Below, one piece after another: positions 1 through 5,599 of a stretch of DNA of 7,421 nucleotides; the first letter of the stretch is position 1, and each line of letters starts with the position of its first letter. The notes beneath the pieces were generated by a model. It saw nothing but the letters and a program-made list of their open reading frames with translations. It was not told the DNA's origin and searched no databases. This stretch comes from an uncultured Thermomicrobiales bacterium (GTDB lineage: Bacteria; Chloroflexota; Chloroflexia; Thermomicrobiales; Thermomicrobiaceae), in the NCBI GenBank assembly GCA_937891245.1, contig CALAGB010000457.1, positions 1 through 7,421 on the forward strand, read 5' to 3'. Position numbers and translations under genes: made by a program.

Positions 1-1
1 A

Positions 2-21
2 ATAACACAAATCCGTGTTAT
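2..21. repeat. Small palindrome at left edge (7-bp arms)
   Basis: The arms ATAACAC (2-8) and GTGTTAT (15-21) are perfect reverse complements around a 6-base spacer. The site lies in a locally AT-richer stretch at the window edge. Its size and symmetry would suit a dimeric repressor operator or a small hairpin, but there is no adjacent gene in view to test either idea. The rest of 1-213 shows no coding potential that I trust: the open frame beginning with GTG at 15 has no ribosome site and an unconvincing composition. Confidence 0.3.
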
Positions 22-213
22 CACTGGCGCGAGTAGGCGCGAATTTGAACAAGCAATTTGTAAACGGGTCGGTCGGCGCTGTGCCTCGATGCATGTTCTG
101 CCGCAGGTTCATGGGGTGGCCGCTGGAATGGGGAACGGACGGAGCACAGGAGGTGTTCCCTGACAGTGAGCACGTCGGCGGGGCAGCGATGTTATTTCAA
201 CGAGAACACGGAA

Positions 214-237
214 CCGCCGATCGAGAACGATCGGCGG
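214..237 (-). terminator. Hairpin, probable terminator of the Tat gene
   Basis: CCGCCGATCG (214-223) and CGATCGGCGG (228-237) form a perfect 10-bp stem with a 4-base loop. It lies 28 bases beyond the stop codon of the minus-strand Tat gene. Read on the minus strand, the stem is followed by TTCCGTGTTCTCG, which is only moderately U-rich, so it may be a weak intrinsic terminator or an RNA 3'-end stabiliser. Confidence 0.5.
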
Positions 238-264
238 CGCTGTGCGGCTGACTTTACGTCCGGG

Positions 265-753
265 TCAGGCGGCTGGTTCGTCCGAGCGCGGTTCGGCCGG
301 GTTGTCCGACGCGTTGGCGTGTAGATCGCTCGGCGGCTGGGGCGGTGGGGCCGCTTCGGGCAGCCCGCCAAGATCTGCAAGCGGATCAGCCTTGGTCGGC
401 TTGGCCGGTTCGCCGTTGGCGGCCGCGCGGACATATGCTGGTGGGTTGGCCGGTGGATGCATCGCGTTGGTCAGCGTCGGGCGCACGTCTACGGCCGAGG
501 CGATGGAACGGGTCGTATCCTGGAATTCGCCGGACATATTGCGCAATTCACCCTGGATTTCGCCTTTAACCTGCTGGAACTCGTTCATCGCATCTTTGAA
601 TTCGCCGGTCAACCCACCGGACATCGAGCGCATTTCGCGCACGAACTTTCCGGCGCTGCTGGCGAGTTCAGCGAACTTTTCCGGTCCAAAGATGATAAAG
701 GCGATGACCGCGATAACCAGGAACTCGGTCGGCCCCATGCCGAAAAAACTCAT
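265..753 (-). CDS. Twin-arginine translocase subunit, TatA/TatB family
   Basis: This is a 162-residue membrane protein of the Tat pathway, which exports folded proteins with twin-arginine signal peptides. The N-terminus has the family layout: a short periplasmic end (MSFFGMGPTE), one hydrophobic helix at about residues 11-22, the hinge FGPEKF, and then an amphipathic helix to about residue 45. A second charged, helix-prone stretch (GEFKDAMNEFQQVKGEIQGEL) and a Pro/Ala-rich tail follow. The FGPEK hinge is TatA-like. The Glu before the membrane helix and the long tail are reminiscent of TatB (E. coli TatB is 171 residues, TatA 89), so I leave the subtype open. I chose the ATG at 753 because GAGAGG sits 4 bases upstream and the protein then begins exactly like the family; the in-frame extension to 786 adds 11 unlikely residues. 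No tatC is in view. Confidence 0.88.
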   Translation of the reverse strand: MSFFGMGPTEFLVIAVIAFIIFGPEKFAELASSAGKFVREMRSMSGGLTGEFKDAMNEFQQVKGEIQGELRNMSGEFQDTTRSIASAVDVRPTLTNAMHPPANPPAYVRAAANGEPAKPTKADPLADLGGLPEAAPPPQPPSDLHANASDNPAEPRSDEPAA

Positions 754-863
754 GGTGCCTCTCAGATCAAGTAGGCCAGTTGCCACAATGCCGCGATCGT
801 TAACCGCCCGGTTGCCGAATCGGCATCTCCTCAGAACCGACGCGAGGCCGGGGGTCGCTGAAA

Positions 864-869
864 ACTATA
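864..869 (-). promoter_or_regulatory. Possible -10 element for the Tat gene
   Basis: The minus strand reads TATAGT at 869-864, about 110 bases upstream of the Tat start. The best -35 candidate is TGCAAC, 16 bases further upstream, which matches the consensus poorly. The 186-base region 754-939 separates two divergent genes and must hold promoters for both; this is the only plausible element I found, and none is convincing for the plus-strand gene. Confidence 0.25.
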
Positions 870-939
870 CGCCAATTAACGTATCGTTGCACCCTGGCTA
901 TTCGCGGGCGTGCTGCCCGATCAGACGAAGGGGCCGTGG

Positions 940-1932
940 GTGCCCACATCGATTGAACAACTCATTCACGCGGCGATCGCCGCACAATATCCCGACGCAA
1001 CGGCCGTTTCGATCATCGACGCACGTCGGAAAGATGATCGTCCGGCTGATTCGCTGGTCCGAGTGACCTGGATGAGCGACGGCGTCACGCAAATCCGGCC
1101 ACTGTTGGTCCGCTTCGAACCGGCGCAAATCCTCGCATCGGAGGGTGCGATTTTGCCGATTCTGGCGTTGCACGGCATTCCGGTGCCGCGTCTCCTGTAC
1201 GTTGAGCCGAGCGAACTTGGATCGTATCTGGTCCTGGAGCAGATCGCCGATCCGTCGATCGCGTCGCGTTTTGCCGAATCCGGAATGCGTTGGGAGCTTT
1301 CGGCACTTGGCTTTACCTATGGCCGGATGCTGGCGCGGATTCATGCGCTCGAGTGGGGGCACCTCTTCCCCTGGCTGGCCGACGCCGAGGCGCTGCCCGA
1401 CGACATGATCGACGAGCAGATCGACGCCTGGTGGGCTGCCTGTGAGGAACAGATCACGCGCGTTCCGGCGGAATATCAAGCGACAGCCGAAGCGGCGCTC
1501 GCCTGGCTCGACGCGCGCCGGCCGGTCGAAGTGTCGCTTTGCCTCTGTCACGGTGATTTTCGGCCGGACAACGTGCTGGTGGCCGATGATGAGGTTCGTG
1601 CCGTGCTGAACTGGAATGACGTGCGCGTAACCGATGCCTCGTACGATCTGGCGTTGCTTCCGTTCGATATCCGCGCGCTCGGCTTGCCGGACGCGGATGC
1701 CGATCTGGTGCATCAGGCGATCGTCGGTTCCTATGTTCAGTCCTCCAAATGCGGGATCGGCAACCTGCCCTTTTACTCCGTTCAGCGCCTGTTGACGGCC
1801 GGCCTGCAGGCGCTTGATGCGGATGGGGTGCCGCCGGCGCCGCTCCCCGCCTTCAGTTCGGAGGTCGACGATCTCTTCGGTGCGTTGCGTGAGGTGATGG
1901 CCGGCGGAGATAAGCCGCTCTGGCGCGCATAG
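940..1932 (+). CDS. Aminoglycoside phosphotransferase (APH)-fold family protein, possibly with an impaired active site
   Basis: This 330-residue protein has the eukaryotic-kinase-like APH fold used for small-molecule phosphorylation. The N-lobe holds the typical E...L..L...GIPVPRLLYVE and YLVLEQI segments. The catalytic loop is intact as HGDFRPDNVL (His204, Asp206, Asn211). The next metal-binding motif normally reads IDWE, but here it reads VLNWN, with Asn224 where the Mg-binding (DFG-equivalent) Asp is expected; DASYDLALL then follows as in the family. This may mean weak or lost kinase activity. The substrate cannot be predicted, and resistance should not be assumed. I prefer the GTG start at 940 because AAGGGG lies 6 bases upstream; the GTG at 910 would add 10 residues but has no ribosome site. 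The gene is monocistronic, divergent from the Tat gene and convergent with aroF. Confidence 0.85.
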   Translation: MPTSIEQLIHAAIAAQYPDATAVSIIDARRKDDRPADSLVRVTWMSDGVTQIRPLLVRFEPAQILASEGAILPILALHGIPVPRLLYVEPSELGSYLVLEQIADPSIASRFAESGMRWELSALGFTYGRMLARIHALEWGHLFPWLADAEALPDDMIDEQIDAWWAACEEQITRVPAEYQATAEAALAWLDARRPVEVSLCLCHGDFRPDNVLVADDEVRAVLNWNDVRVTDASYDLALLPFDIRALGLPDADADLVHQAIVGSYVQSSKCGIGNLPFYSVQRLLTAGLQALDADGVPPAPLPAFSSEVDDLFGALREVMAGGDKPLWRA

Positions 1933-2009
1933 AGACACGCCCAGACGTTGTGACCCGACCGTCGGGGATCAGTAATTTCGCAAACTGCGTTGATTTCTCT
2001 TGCGAATGA

Positions 2010-2039
2010 ACCGCCGGAGCCTGGTGGGGCTCCGGCGGT
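2010..2039. terminator. Strong hairpin between convergent genes, likely bidirectional terminator
   Basis: ACCGCCGGAGCC (2010-2021) and GGCTCCGGCGGT (2028-2039) form a perfect 12-bp GC-rich stem with the 6-base loop TGGTGG. It sits in the 143-base gap between the stop of the APH-fold gene (1932) and the stop of aroF (2076), where both transcripts must end. The flank on the aroF side reads TTCATTCG on the minus strand, a weak U-tract; the plus-strand flank has none. Termination is therefore better supported for aroF than for the APH-fold gene. Confidence 0.65.
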
Positions 2040-2075
2040 CGTCCGATGAGGAGGAGAGAAACATCAGACGCGAAA

Positions 2076-3104
2076 TCAGGCGATCAGCGAGGGTGCGGGT
2101 GAGAAGAGCGTGCTGATTGCGTGGGCGCGGGCGACGAGATCGGCCAGCATCTCAGCCGTGATCGACTGCGGACCGTCGCACAGCGCTTCCTCCGGGTTGT
2201 CGTGAACTTCAACGATTAGCCCGTGCGCGCCGGCCGCGATCGCCGCCAGTGACATCGGTGTAACGAGTTCGCGCAACCCGGTGCCGTGGCTCGGATCGAC
2301 GACGATCGGCAGGTGGGTCAGTTGCTGGAGCAGTGGGACGACGTTCAGATCGAGCGTGAAGCGGGTGGCGCTATCGAAGCCGCGGATGCCGCGCTCACAG
2401 AGCACGACGCGATCGTTGCCTTCGGCGAGGATGTATTCGGCGGAGAGGAGCCATTCCTCGACGGTAGAGGCAAAGCCGCGCTTGAGCAAGATTGGCAGCC
2501 CGCTGGCGGCGGCCCGGCGGAGGAGCGGGACGTTCATCATGTTCCGGCTGCCGATCTGCAGCATATCGGCGTACGAGGCGACGAGCTCGACCTGCTCCGG
2601 CTCCATCACTTCGGTGACGAATGGGAGTCCGGTCTGCTCGCGCGCTTCGGCCAGAATCTGCAAACCTTCTTCGCCCATCCCCTGGAAGCTGTACGGTGAT
2701 GAACGCGGCTTGAAGGCGCCGCCGCGGAGCATGACGCCGCCCGCTTTGAGCACGAGATCAGCGGTGCGGAGCGCCTGTTCGCGGGATTCGACGGCACAGG
2801 GGCCGGCGATCATAACCGGTGTTTCGCCACCGAAGCGAACGTCGCCGACCTGAACGATGGTTCCCTCGGGCCGAACCTCGCGCGCGGCCAGCTTGTACGG
2901 CTTCCGACCGGTGTGGATGTGCGAGACGCCCGGCATGGTGCAGATGAGATCGGGGAGATCGGCATCGACGGGGCGGCCGTTGATGCCGATAGCCAGCGGC
3001 CCGGCGTCGCGAATCAAATGCAACTCGTAGCCGTTCGTTCGTAAAAGCGCAACAACACTATCCGCTTCCGCTTCGCTCGCATCCGACTGCATCGTCACGA
3101 TCAT
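2076..3104 (-). CDS. aroF: 3-deoxy-7-phosphoheptulonate (DAHP) synthase, class I beta
   Basis: This enzyme condenses phosphoenolpyruvate with erythrose 4-phosphate, the first committed step of the shikimate pathway to Trp, Tyr and Phe. The 342 residues comprise an N-terminal ferredoxin-like regulatory domain (about 1-70) and a TIM-barrel catalytic domain, as in the 338-residue Thermotoga maritima enzyme. Visible motifs are GPCAVES (101-107), RGGAFKPRSSPYSFQG (127-142), KRGFAST (208-214), CERGIRGF (236-243) and DPSHGTG (270-276). Cys103, His273, Glu299 and Asp310 match the four metal ligands known in the Thermotoga enzyme. The N-terminal domain is the known site of Tyr/Phe feedback inhibition in this class. 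I chose the ATG at 3104 because GGAGAGGG lies 7 bases upstream. The frame stays open to 3206, but that extension translates a terminator hairpin. The leader upstream points to attenuation control. Confidence 0.96.
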   Translation of the reverse strand: MIVTMQSDASEAEADSVVALLRTNGYELHLIRDAGPLAIGINGRPVDADLPDLICTMPGVSHIHTGRKPYKLAAREVRPEGTIVQVGDVRFGGETPVMIAGPCAVESREQALRTADLVLKAGGVMLRGGAFKPRSSPYSFQGMGEEGLQILAEAREQTGLPFVTEVMEPEQVELVASYADMLQIGSRNMMNVPLLRRAAASGLPILLKRGFASTVEEWLLSAEYILAEGNDRVVLCERGIRGFDSATRFTLDLNVVPLLQQLTHLPIVVDPSHGTGLRELVTPMSLAAIAAGAHGLIVEVHDNPEEALCDGPQSITAEMLADLVARAHAISTLFSPAPSLIA

Positions 3105-3111
3105 GTGGATA

Positions 3112-3119
3112 CCCTCTCC
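3112..3119 (-). promoter_or_regulatory. Ribosome binding site of aroF
   Basis: The minus strand reads GGAGAGGG 7 bases before the ATG at 3104. This fixes the aroF start downstream of the leader terminator and rules out the longer in-frame start at 3206. Confidence 0.75.
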
Positions 3120-3128
3120 GTTCCCCAT

Positions 3129-3144
3129 CGGGCCGCCTGGCCCG
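3129..3144 (-). promoter_or_regulatory. Short GC hairpin just before the aroF ribosome site
   Basis: CGGGCC (3129-3134) and GGCCCG (3139-3144) form a perfect 6-bp stem with a 4-base loop. In the transcript it lies between the leader terminator and the aroF Shine-Dalgarno, ending 9 bases before the latter. It does not cover the ribosome site. It could shape access to the start or stabilise read-through mRNA, but its role is unproven. Confidence 0.35.
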
Positions 3145-3163
3145 CATTCACCCGATTTACGGC

Positions 3164-3193
3164 AAACAAAAAAGCAGAGGTCGAACCCCTGCT
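3164..3193 (-). terminator. Intrinsic terminator in the aroF leader (attenuator)
   Basis: In the RNA sense, AGCAGGGGU pairs with ACCUCUGCU across a UCG loop: 9 pairs including one G-U, positions 3193-3173. A U-rich tail, UUUUUUGUUU, follows directly. This is a textbook intrinsic terminator, yet it lies between a good promoter (3332-3360) and the aroF start (3104), about 70 bases before the coding region. Its position in the 5' leader marks it as an attenuator and not the end of a gene: transcripts reach aroF only when it fails to form. Confidence 0.88.
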
Positions 3194-3195
3194 CA

Positions 3196-3266
3196 CCCTC
3201 CGGCATTGCTGGTTGTTACGAGGCTACCGGCTCAACGCCTTTCGCCCCACCAGCAACGCCGGAGGG
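3196..3266 (-). promoter_or_regulatory. Large leader hairpin of the aroF attenuator (regions 1 and 2)
   Basis: Two 18-base arms, 3266-3249 and 3213-3196, pair with a single G-U wobble around a 35-base loop. The loop can form further helices (GGGGC with GCCUC, and GGC with GCC). The first arm begins 3 bases after the last aromatic codon of the leader ORF and encodes codons 19-25, so a ribosome stalled on those codons would cover much of it. The freed second arm contains CGGAGG (3202-3197), which can pair with CCUCUG (3180-3175) in the terminator's descending arm. That gives a possible antiterminator, although it is short and this pairing is inference. Confidence 0.72.
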
Positions 3267-3322
3267 GTAAAATAGACGTAATACCAAGCAGTGTGTTGAG
3301 CGTAGCTCCTCAGTCCATCCAT
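3224..3322 (-). CDS. Aromatic-rich leader peptide upstream of aroF
   Basis: This 32-codon ORF runs from the ATG at 3322 to the TAG at 3224. Codons 13-18 read Trp-Tyr-Tyr-Val-Tyr-Phe (TGG TAT TAC GTC TAT TTT), with another Tyr at codon 7, so six of the 32 residues are aromatic (one Trp, four Tyr, one Phe). The run directly precedes the large hairpin and ends about 75 bases before the terminator, upstream of an aromatic-pathway gene. That arrangement is the hallmark of ribosome-mediated attenuation. The product is expected to act only by being translated. There is no Shine-Dalgarno before the ATG; it lies only 10 bases after the -10 box, so translation would be leaderless or nearly so. The ORF is below the usual gene-calling size. 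Confidence 0.75.
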   Translation of the reverse strand: MDGLRSYAQHTAWYYVYFTPPALLVGRKALSR

Positions 3323-3331
3323 AATGACGGC

Positions 3332-3360
3332 ATACTACCCGATCCCTGAACCGATGTCAA
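3332..3360 (-). promoter_or_regulatory. Promoter of the leader-aroF transcript
   Basis: On the minus strand a perfect -35 TTGACA (3360-3355) is followed by a 17-base spacer and the -10 TAGTAT (3337-3332), which matches the TATAAT consensus at 4 of 6 positions. Transcription would begin at about 3325-3322, at or just before the leader-peptide ATG at 3322. The 5' leader before aroF would be about 220 bases. This is the best housekeeping-type promoter in the window. Confidence 0.75.
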
Positions 3361-3468
3361 GACATTTGACGGGGCGAATCGTCCCACCGTGTCGCCACTC
3401 CGAAATCCTGAGGCCGCCGCTGCAGGATCTCCGTCTATGCCCCAGCAACGTGGATGACGGCAGACGTC

Positions 3469-3498
3469 GCGAGAGGACCCGCTCGTGGATCCTCTCGC
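3469..3498. repeat. Hairpin between the zinc-ribbon gene and the aroF promoter
   Basis: GCGAGAGGA (3469-3477) and TCCTCTCGC (3490-3498) form a 9-bp stem, extendable by two GC pairs past one mismatch. It lies 61 bases after the stop of the small minus-strand gene, so it could terminate that gene, but no U-run follows on either strand. The rest of 3361-3558 holds no gene that I can support; a weaker 6-bp inverted repeat (ATCCTG 3405-3410, CAGGAT 3423-3428) is the only other structure. Confidence 0.35.
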
Positions 3499-3558
3499 CG
3501 CGGCTCAAAACGACGATGGGCGGGATGAATGGTTGAGCGACGTGTGCTCACCGGGACG

Positions 3559-3801
3559 CTAGACGCCGGAATCGACCTCCAGTGTGCCTGCACCGTCGGC
3601 AAAGACCTCGACATTGCCGCGCTCGATCTCCGAGCGACAACTGGGGCAGACGCGGAGAAACCGATCGGATACAGCCGGCGAGGTGCCATTGCCGGCCGTC
3701 AGGTAGCTCGCGTCGCTCACCGGCATGCCGCAGACATCACAGTACAGCGTCGGCGTACCGCTGATCTCGGATGAGAGATTTTCCGCCTCATAGTCGTACA
3801 T
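3559..3801 (-). CDS. Small zinc-ribbon-like protein, function unknown
   Basis: This is an 80-residue acidic protein with two CXXC pairs: Cys21/Cys24 in YCDVCGMPV and Cys52/Cys55 in RVCPSCRSEIERG. Each pair is followed by a small or polar residue, as in zinc knuckles, so the four cysteines probably bind one Zn2+ in a zinc-ribbon or treble-clef fold. There is no signal peptide or membrane helix, so it should be cytoplasmic. The start is well supported: AGGAAGGGG lies 6 bases before the ATG at 3801. It is on the same strand as the iron transporter, 162 bases downstream of fbpB, and upstream of aroF; neither neighbour tells its job. I do not recognise the family. A DNA, RNA or protein binding role is possible but not shown. 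Confidence 0.75.
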   Translation of the reverse strand: MYDYEAENLSSEISGTPTLYCDVCGMPVSDASYLTAGNGTSPAVSDRFLRVCPSCRSEIERGNVEVFADGAGTLEVDSGV

Positions 3802-3963
3802 ACTGGTCCCCTTCCTGTTTTGCGGACAGAATCAAGGCCATCGTGGAAATGCTGAGTTTGCGTTGATCGTTCCGTGCGAGTCGGCTGCGTGGGTTGGATG
3901 TCGCAAAGAGCGCGCCACGCATCGGTTCCTGCCACGTGATGCTCGCGATTGACGGAGGTCGAT

Positions 3964-5571
3964 TCAGCGAGTGGGACGGAGCGTGTGGCGAATCAGGACA
4001 TAGGCGGGGATCGCGGTAATGATCACCAGCGTAATGGCGTACGGTGCGGCCGCGCTGAAGTCGAGTACTTCGCCGTTGGTCGTTGCCCAGAGCGCCGTTG
4101 CCAGCGTGTGTTTCCCGGTGGGGTGGAGCAGGAGCGTCATCGTCAGCTCCTTGCCGGCGTTAAGGAAAACGAGCATGGCTCCGGCCGCGACGCTCGGGAG
4201 CGCCAGCGGCAGCGTGACGCGCAGAAAGGTGACGATCGGCCCAAGACCGAGCGATCGAGAGATATTGTCATAATGCGGCGATGCTTGCACGATACCCCCT
4301 TGCTGTGCGCCGACCGCGATCGGCAGAAAGAGGATGACGTACCCGGCGACCAGAAGCGCGCTTGTCTGATAGAAGGGGTAGAGCCAGCGGACTGAGAGAT
4401 AGACGAGTGCCAGCGAGATGACGACGCCAGGGAGTGAGTGTGCGATCCAGGTCGCGCGTTCGCTGAGCGTGGCGATCCAGCCGGGGAACCGGACGGCGAG
4501 CAGGCTGACCGGCAGGGCGACCAGTGTGGCCGCGAGCGCCGTGGCGAGCGCGGTCTGCGCGGTATAGACGGCTGCTGCGCTGAGTTCGGCCCAGTCGATC
4601 GCTGCCCCGGTGTGCGTGAGCGCGTTTACCAGTCCGGTTACCATCGAGTAGAGCGGAATACCGAGCGCCAGCGCCATCAGCAGCAGGCAGATGAGCAGCC
4701 AGAGCGGTTTGGTTGCTCCAAGACGCCAGGGCGTTGCCGGTCGTGCCGCACCACCACCGGTGCGCGTCGGCGTGGGTTGGCCGCGCAACAGCCAATCACC
4801 ACCGAGCAGGATGAGCGCACCGAGCGCGAGCACGACGGAGAGGGTGCGGGCCGCTTCCGGTGCGCTGAGCACCGTGACACGTTGCACAATCGCGGTCGTC
4901 AGCGTCTGGTAGCGGAGCAGCTCAAGCGCGCCGAATTCGGCCATCATATGCAGGGCGATCAAGAGCGCACCACCGGCGATGGCAGTACGAAGCTGTGGGA
5001 GCGTGACGCGAAAAAACGCGCTAAACGCGCTCGATCCGAGCGCTCGTGCCGTTTCTTCATGTGCCGGATCGAGCCCCCGCAAGGCGGCGACGACCGGCAG
5101 GTAGACATAGGGATAGACGGCCAGGCTCAAGACGATAACGGCGCCGCGCAGTCCGTAGATAAAGGTCGACTGCGGCATGAAGCGATAGCCCGTCGATACC
5201 CAGGTATATGAGGTGACGAAAGCCGGGATGCCGAGTGGCAGCGCGAACAGCACCGTCCAGAGCGATCGGAACGGCAGGTCGGTGCGCACGACCAGTAGCG
5301 CCAGCCCCACGCCGAGCGTGATACAGACCGCGGTGACGCAGAACGTCAACGTGATTGTGTGGATGACGAGTGTGCCGGTCGTCGGGCTGCGCAACTCGCG
5401 GATCAGCAGGTACGGGCTGAGGCCGCCGCGAAGGAAGAGATAAACGATCGGCGCCAGCGACAAGAGCGCGATGGCCAGGGCGAGAATGGTAAGCGCCACC
5501 GGCGGTCGCGACGAACGCGACCGCCGGTGGCTCCGTCCAACTGCATTCGATGTCGTTGTTGGTTCGGACAT
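3964..5571 (-). CDS. fbpB: Iron(III) ABC transporter permease, fused two-domain type
   Basis: This 535-residue inner-membrane protein forms the whole channel of a ferric-iron importer. It contains two tandem binding-protein-dependent permease domains with about 12 hydrophobic helices in all. Each half carries the cytoplasmic EAA loop that docks the ATPase: EETARALGSSAFSAFFRVTLPQL at roughly 172-194 and YDNISRSLGLGPIVTFLRVTLPL at roughly 434-456. A Gly/Pro/Thr/Arg-rich linker at about 262-285 joins the halves. The length fits FbpB/AfuB proteins; thiamine permease ThiP shares the architecture, but the neighbouring binding protein points to iron. The N-terminus has an Arg/Ser-rich cytoplasmic stretch (11-23) before the first helix. 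The ATG at 5571 is 28 bases after the fbpA stop, indicating co-transcription; its Shine-Dalgarno (AGAG) is weak. Confidence 0.93.
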   Translation of the reverse strand: MSEPTTTSNAVGRSHRRSRSSRPPVALTILALAIALLSLAPIVYLFLRGGLSPYLLIRELRSPTTGTLVIHTITLTFCVTAVCITLGVGLALLVVRTDLPFRSLWTVLFALPLGIPAFVTSYTWVSTGYRFMPQSTFIYGLRGAVIVLSLAVYPYVYLPVVAALRGLDPAHEETARALGSSAFSAFFRVTLPQLRTAIAGGALLIALHMMAEFGALELLRYQTLTTAIVQRVTVLSAPEAARTLSVVLALGALILLGGDWLLRGQPTPTRTGGGAARPATPWRLGATKPLWLLICLLLMALALGIPLYSMVTGLVNALTHTGAAIDWAELSAAAVYTAQTALATALAATLVALPVSLLAVRFPGWIATLSERATWIAHSLPGVVISLALVYLSVRWLYPFYQTSALLVAGYVILFLPIAVGAQQGGIVQASPHYDNISRSLGLGPIVTFLRVTLPLALPSVAAGAMLVFLNAGKELTMTLLLHPTGKHTLATALWATTNGEVLDFSAAAPYAITLVIITAIPAYVLIRHTLRPTR

Positions 5572-5599
5572 GAACTCTACGCGATCAGGCGAAACAGGA

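Noticed and set aside
131..160. GGGAAC...GTTCCC inverted repeat as part of a structured RNA
   Set aside because: Only 6 bp with an 18-base loop and no supporting conserved core or neighbouring gene; common by chance.
800..826. 8-codon minus-strand mini-ORF preceded by GAGGAG upstream of the Tat gene
   Set aside because: The Shine-Dalgarno-like sequence touches the ATG with no spacing, the peptide is featureless and no attenuator hairpin follows; probably chance.
242..1066. 274-codon plus-strand open frame
   Set aside because: It overlaps the Tat gene antisense and the start of the APH-fold gene in another frame, and has low-complexity composition and no ribosome site.
898..1938. 346-codon open frame on the minus strand across the APH-fold gene
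   Set aside because: It is antisense to a gene with clear APH motifs; its translation is Arg/Gln/His-rich without any recognisable domain, as expected of a shadow frame in GC-rich DNA.
3105..3206. Longer aroF start at 3206 adding 34 residues
   Set aside because: The extension translates the second hairpin arm and the intrinsic terminator and has no proper ribosome site, while the ATG at 3104 has GGAGAGGG at 7 bases and gives the normal enzyme length.
3245..3288. Alternative leader frame beginning with TTG near 3288
   Set aside because: The GAGGAG upstream is about 18 bases away, too far, and this frame contains only scattered aromatic codons (TTT TAC), unlike the WYYVYF frame.
3164..3325. 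T-box or known metabolite riboswitch in the aroF leader
   Set aside because: No AGGGUGGNACCGCG-like antiterminator or other familiar riboswitch core is present; the aromatic leader ORF explains the arrangement better.
3405..3428. 6-bp inverted repeat ATCCTG/CAGGAT as a terminator
   Set aside because: The stem is short with a 12-base loop and no U-run, so it is too weak to call.
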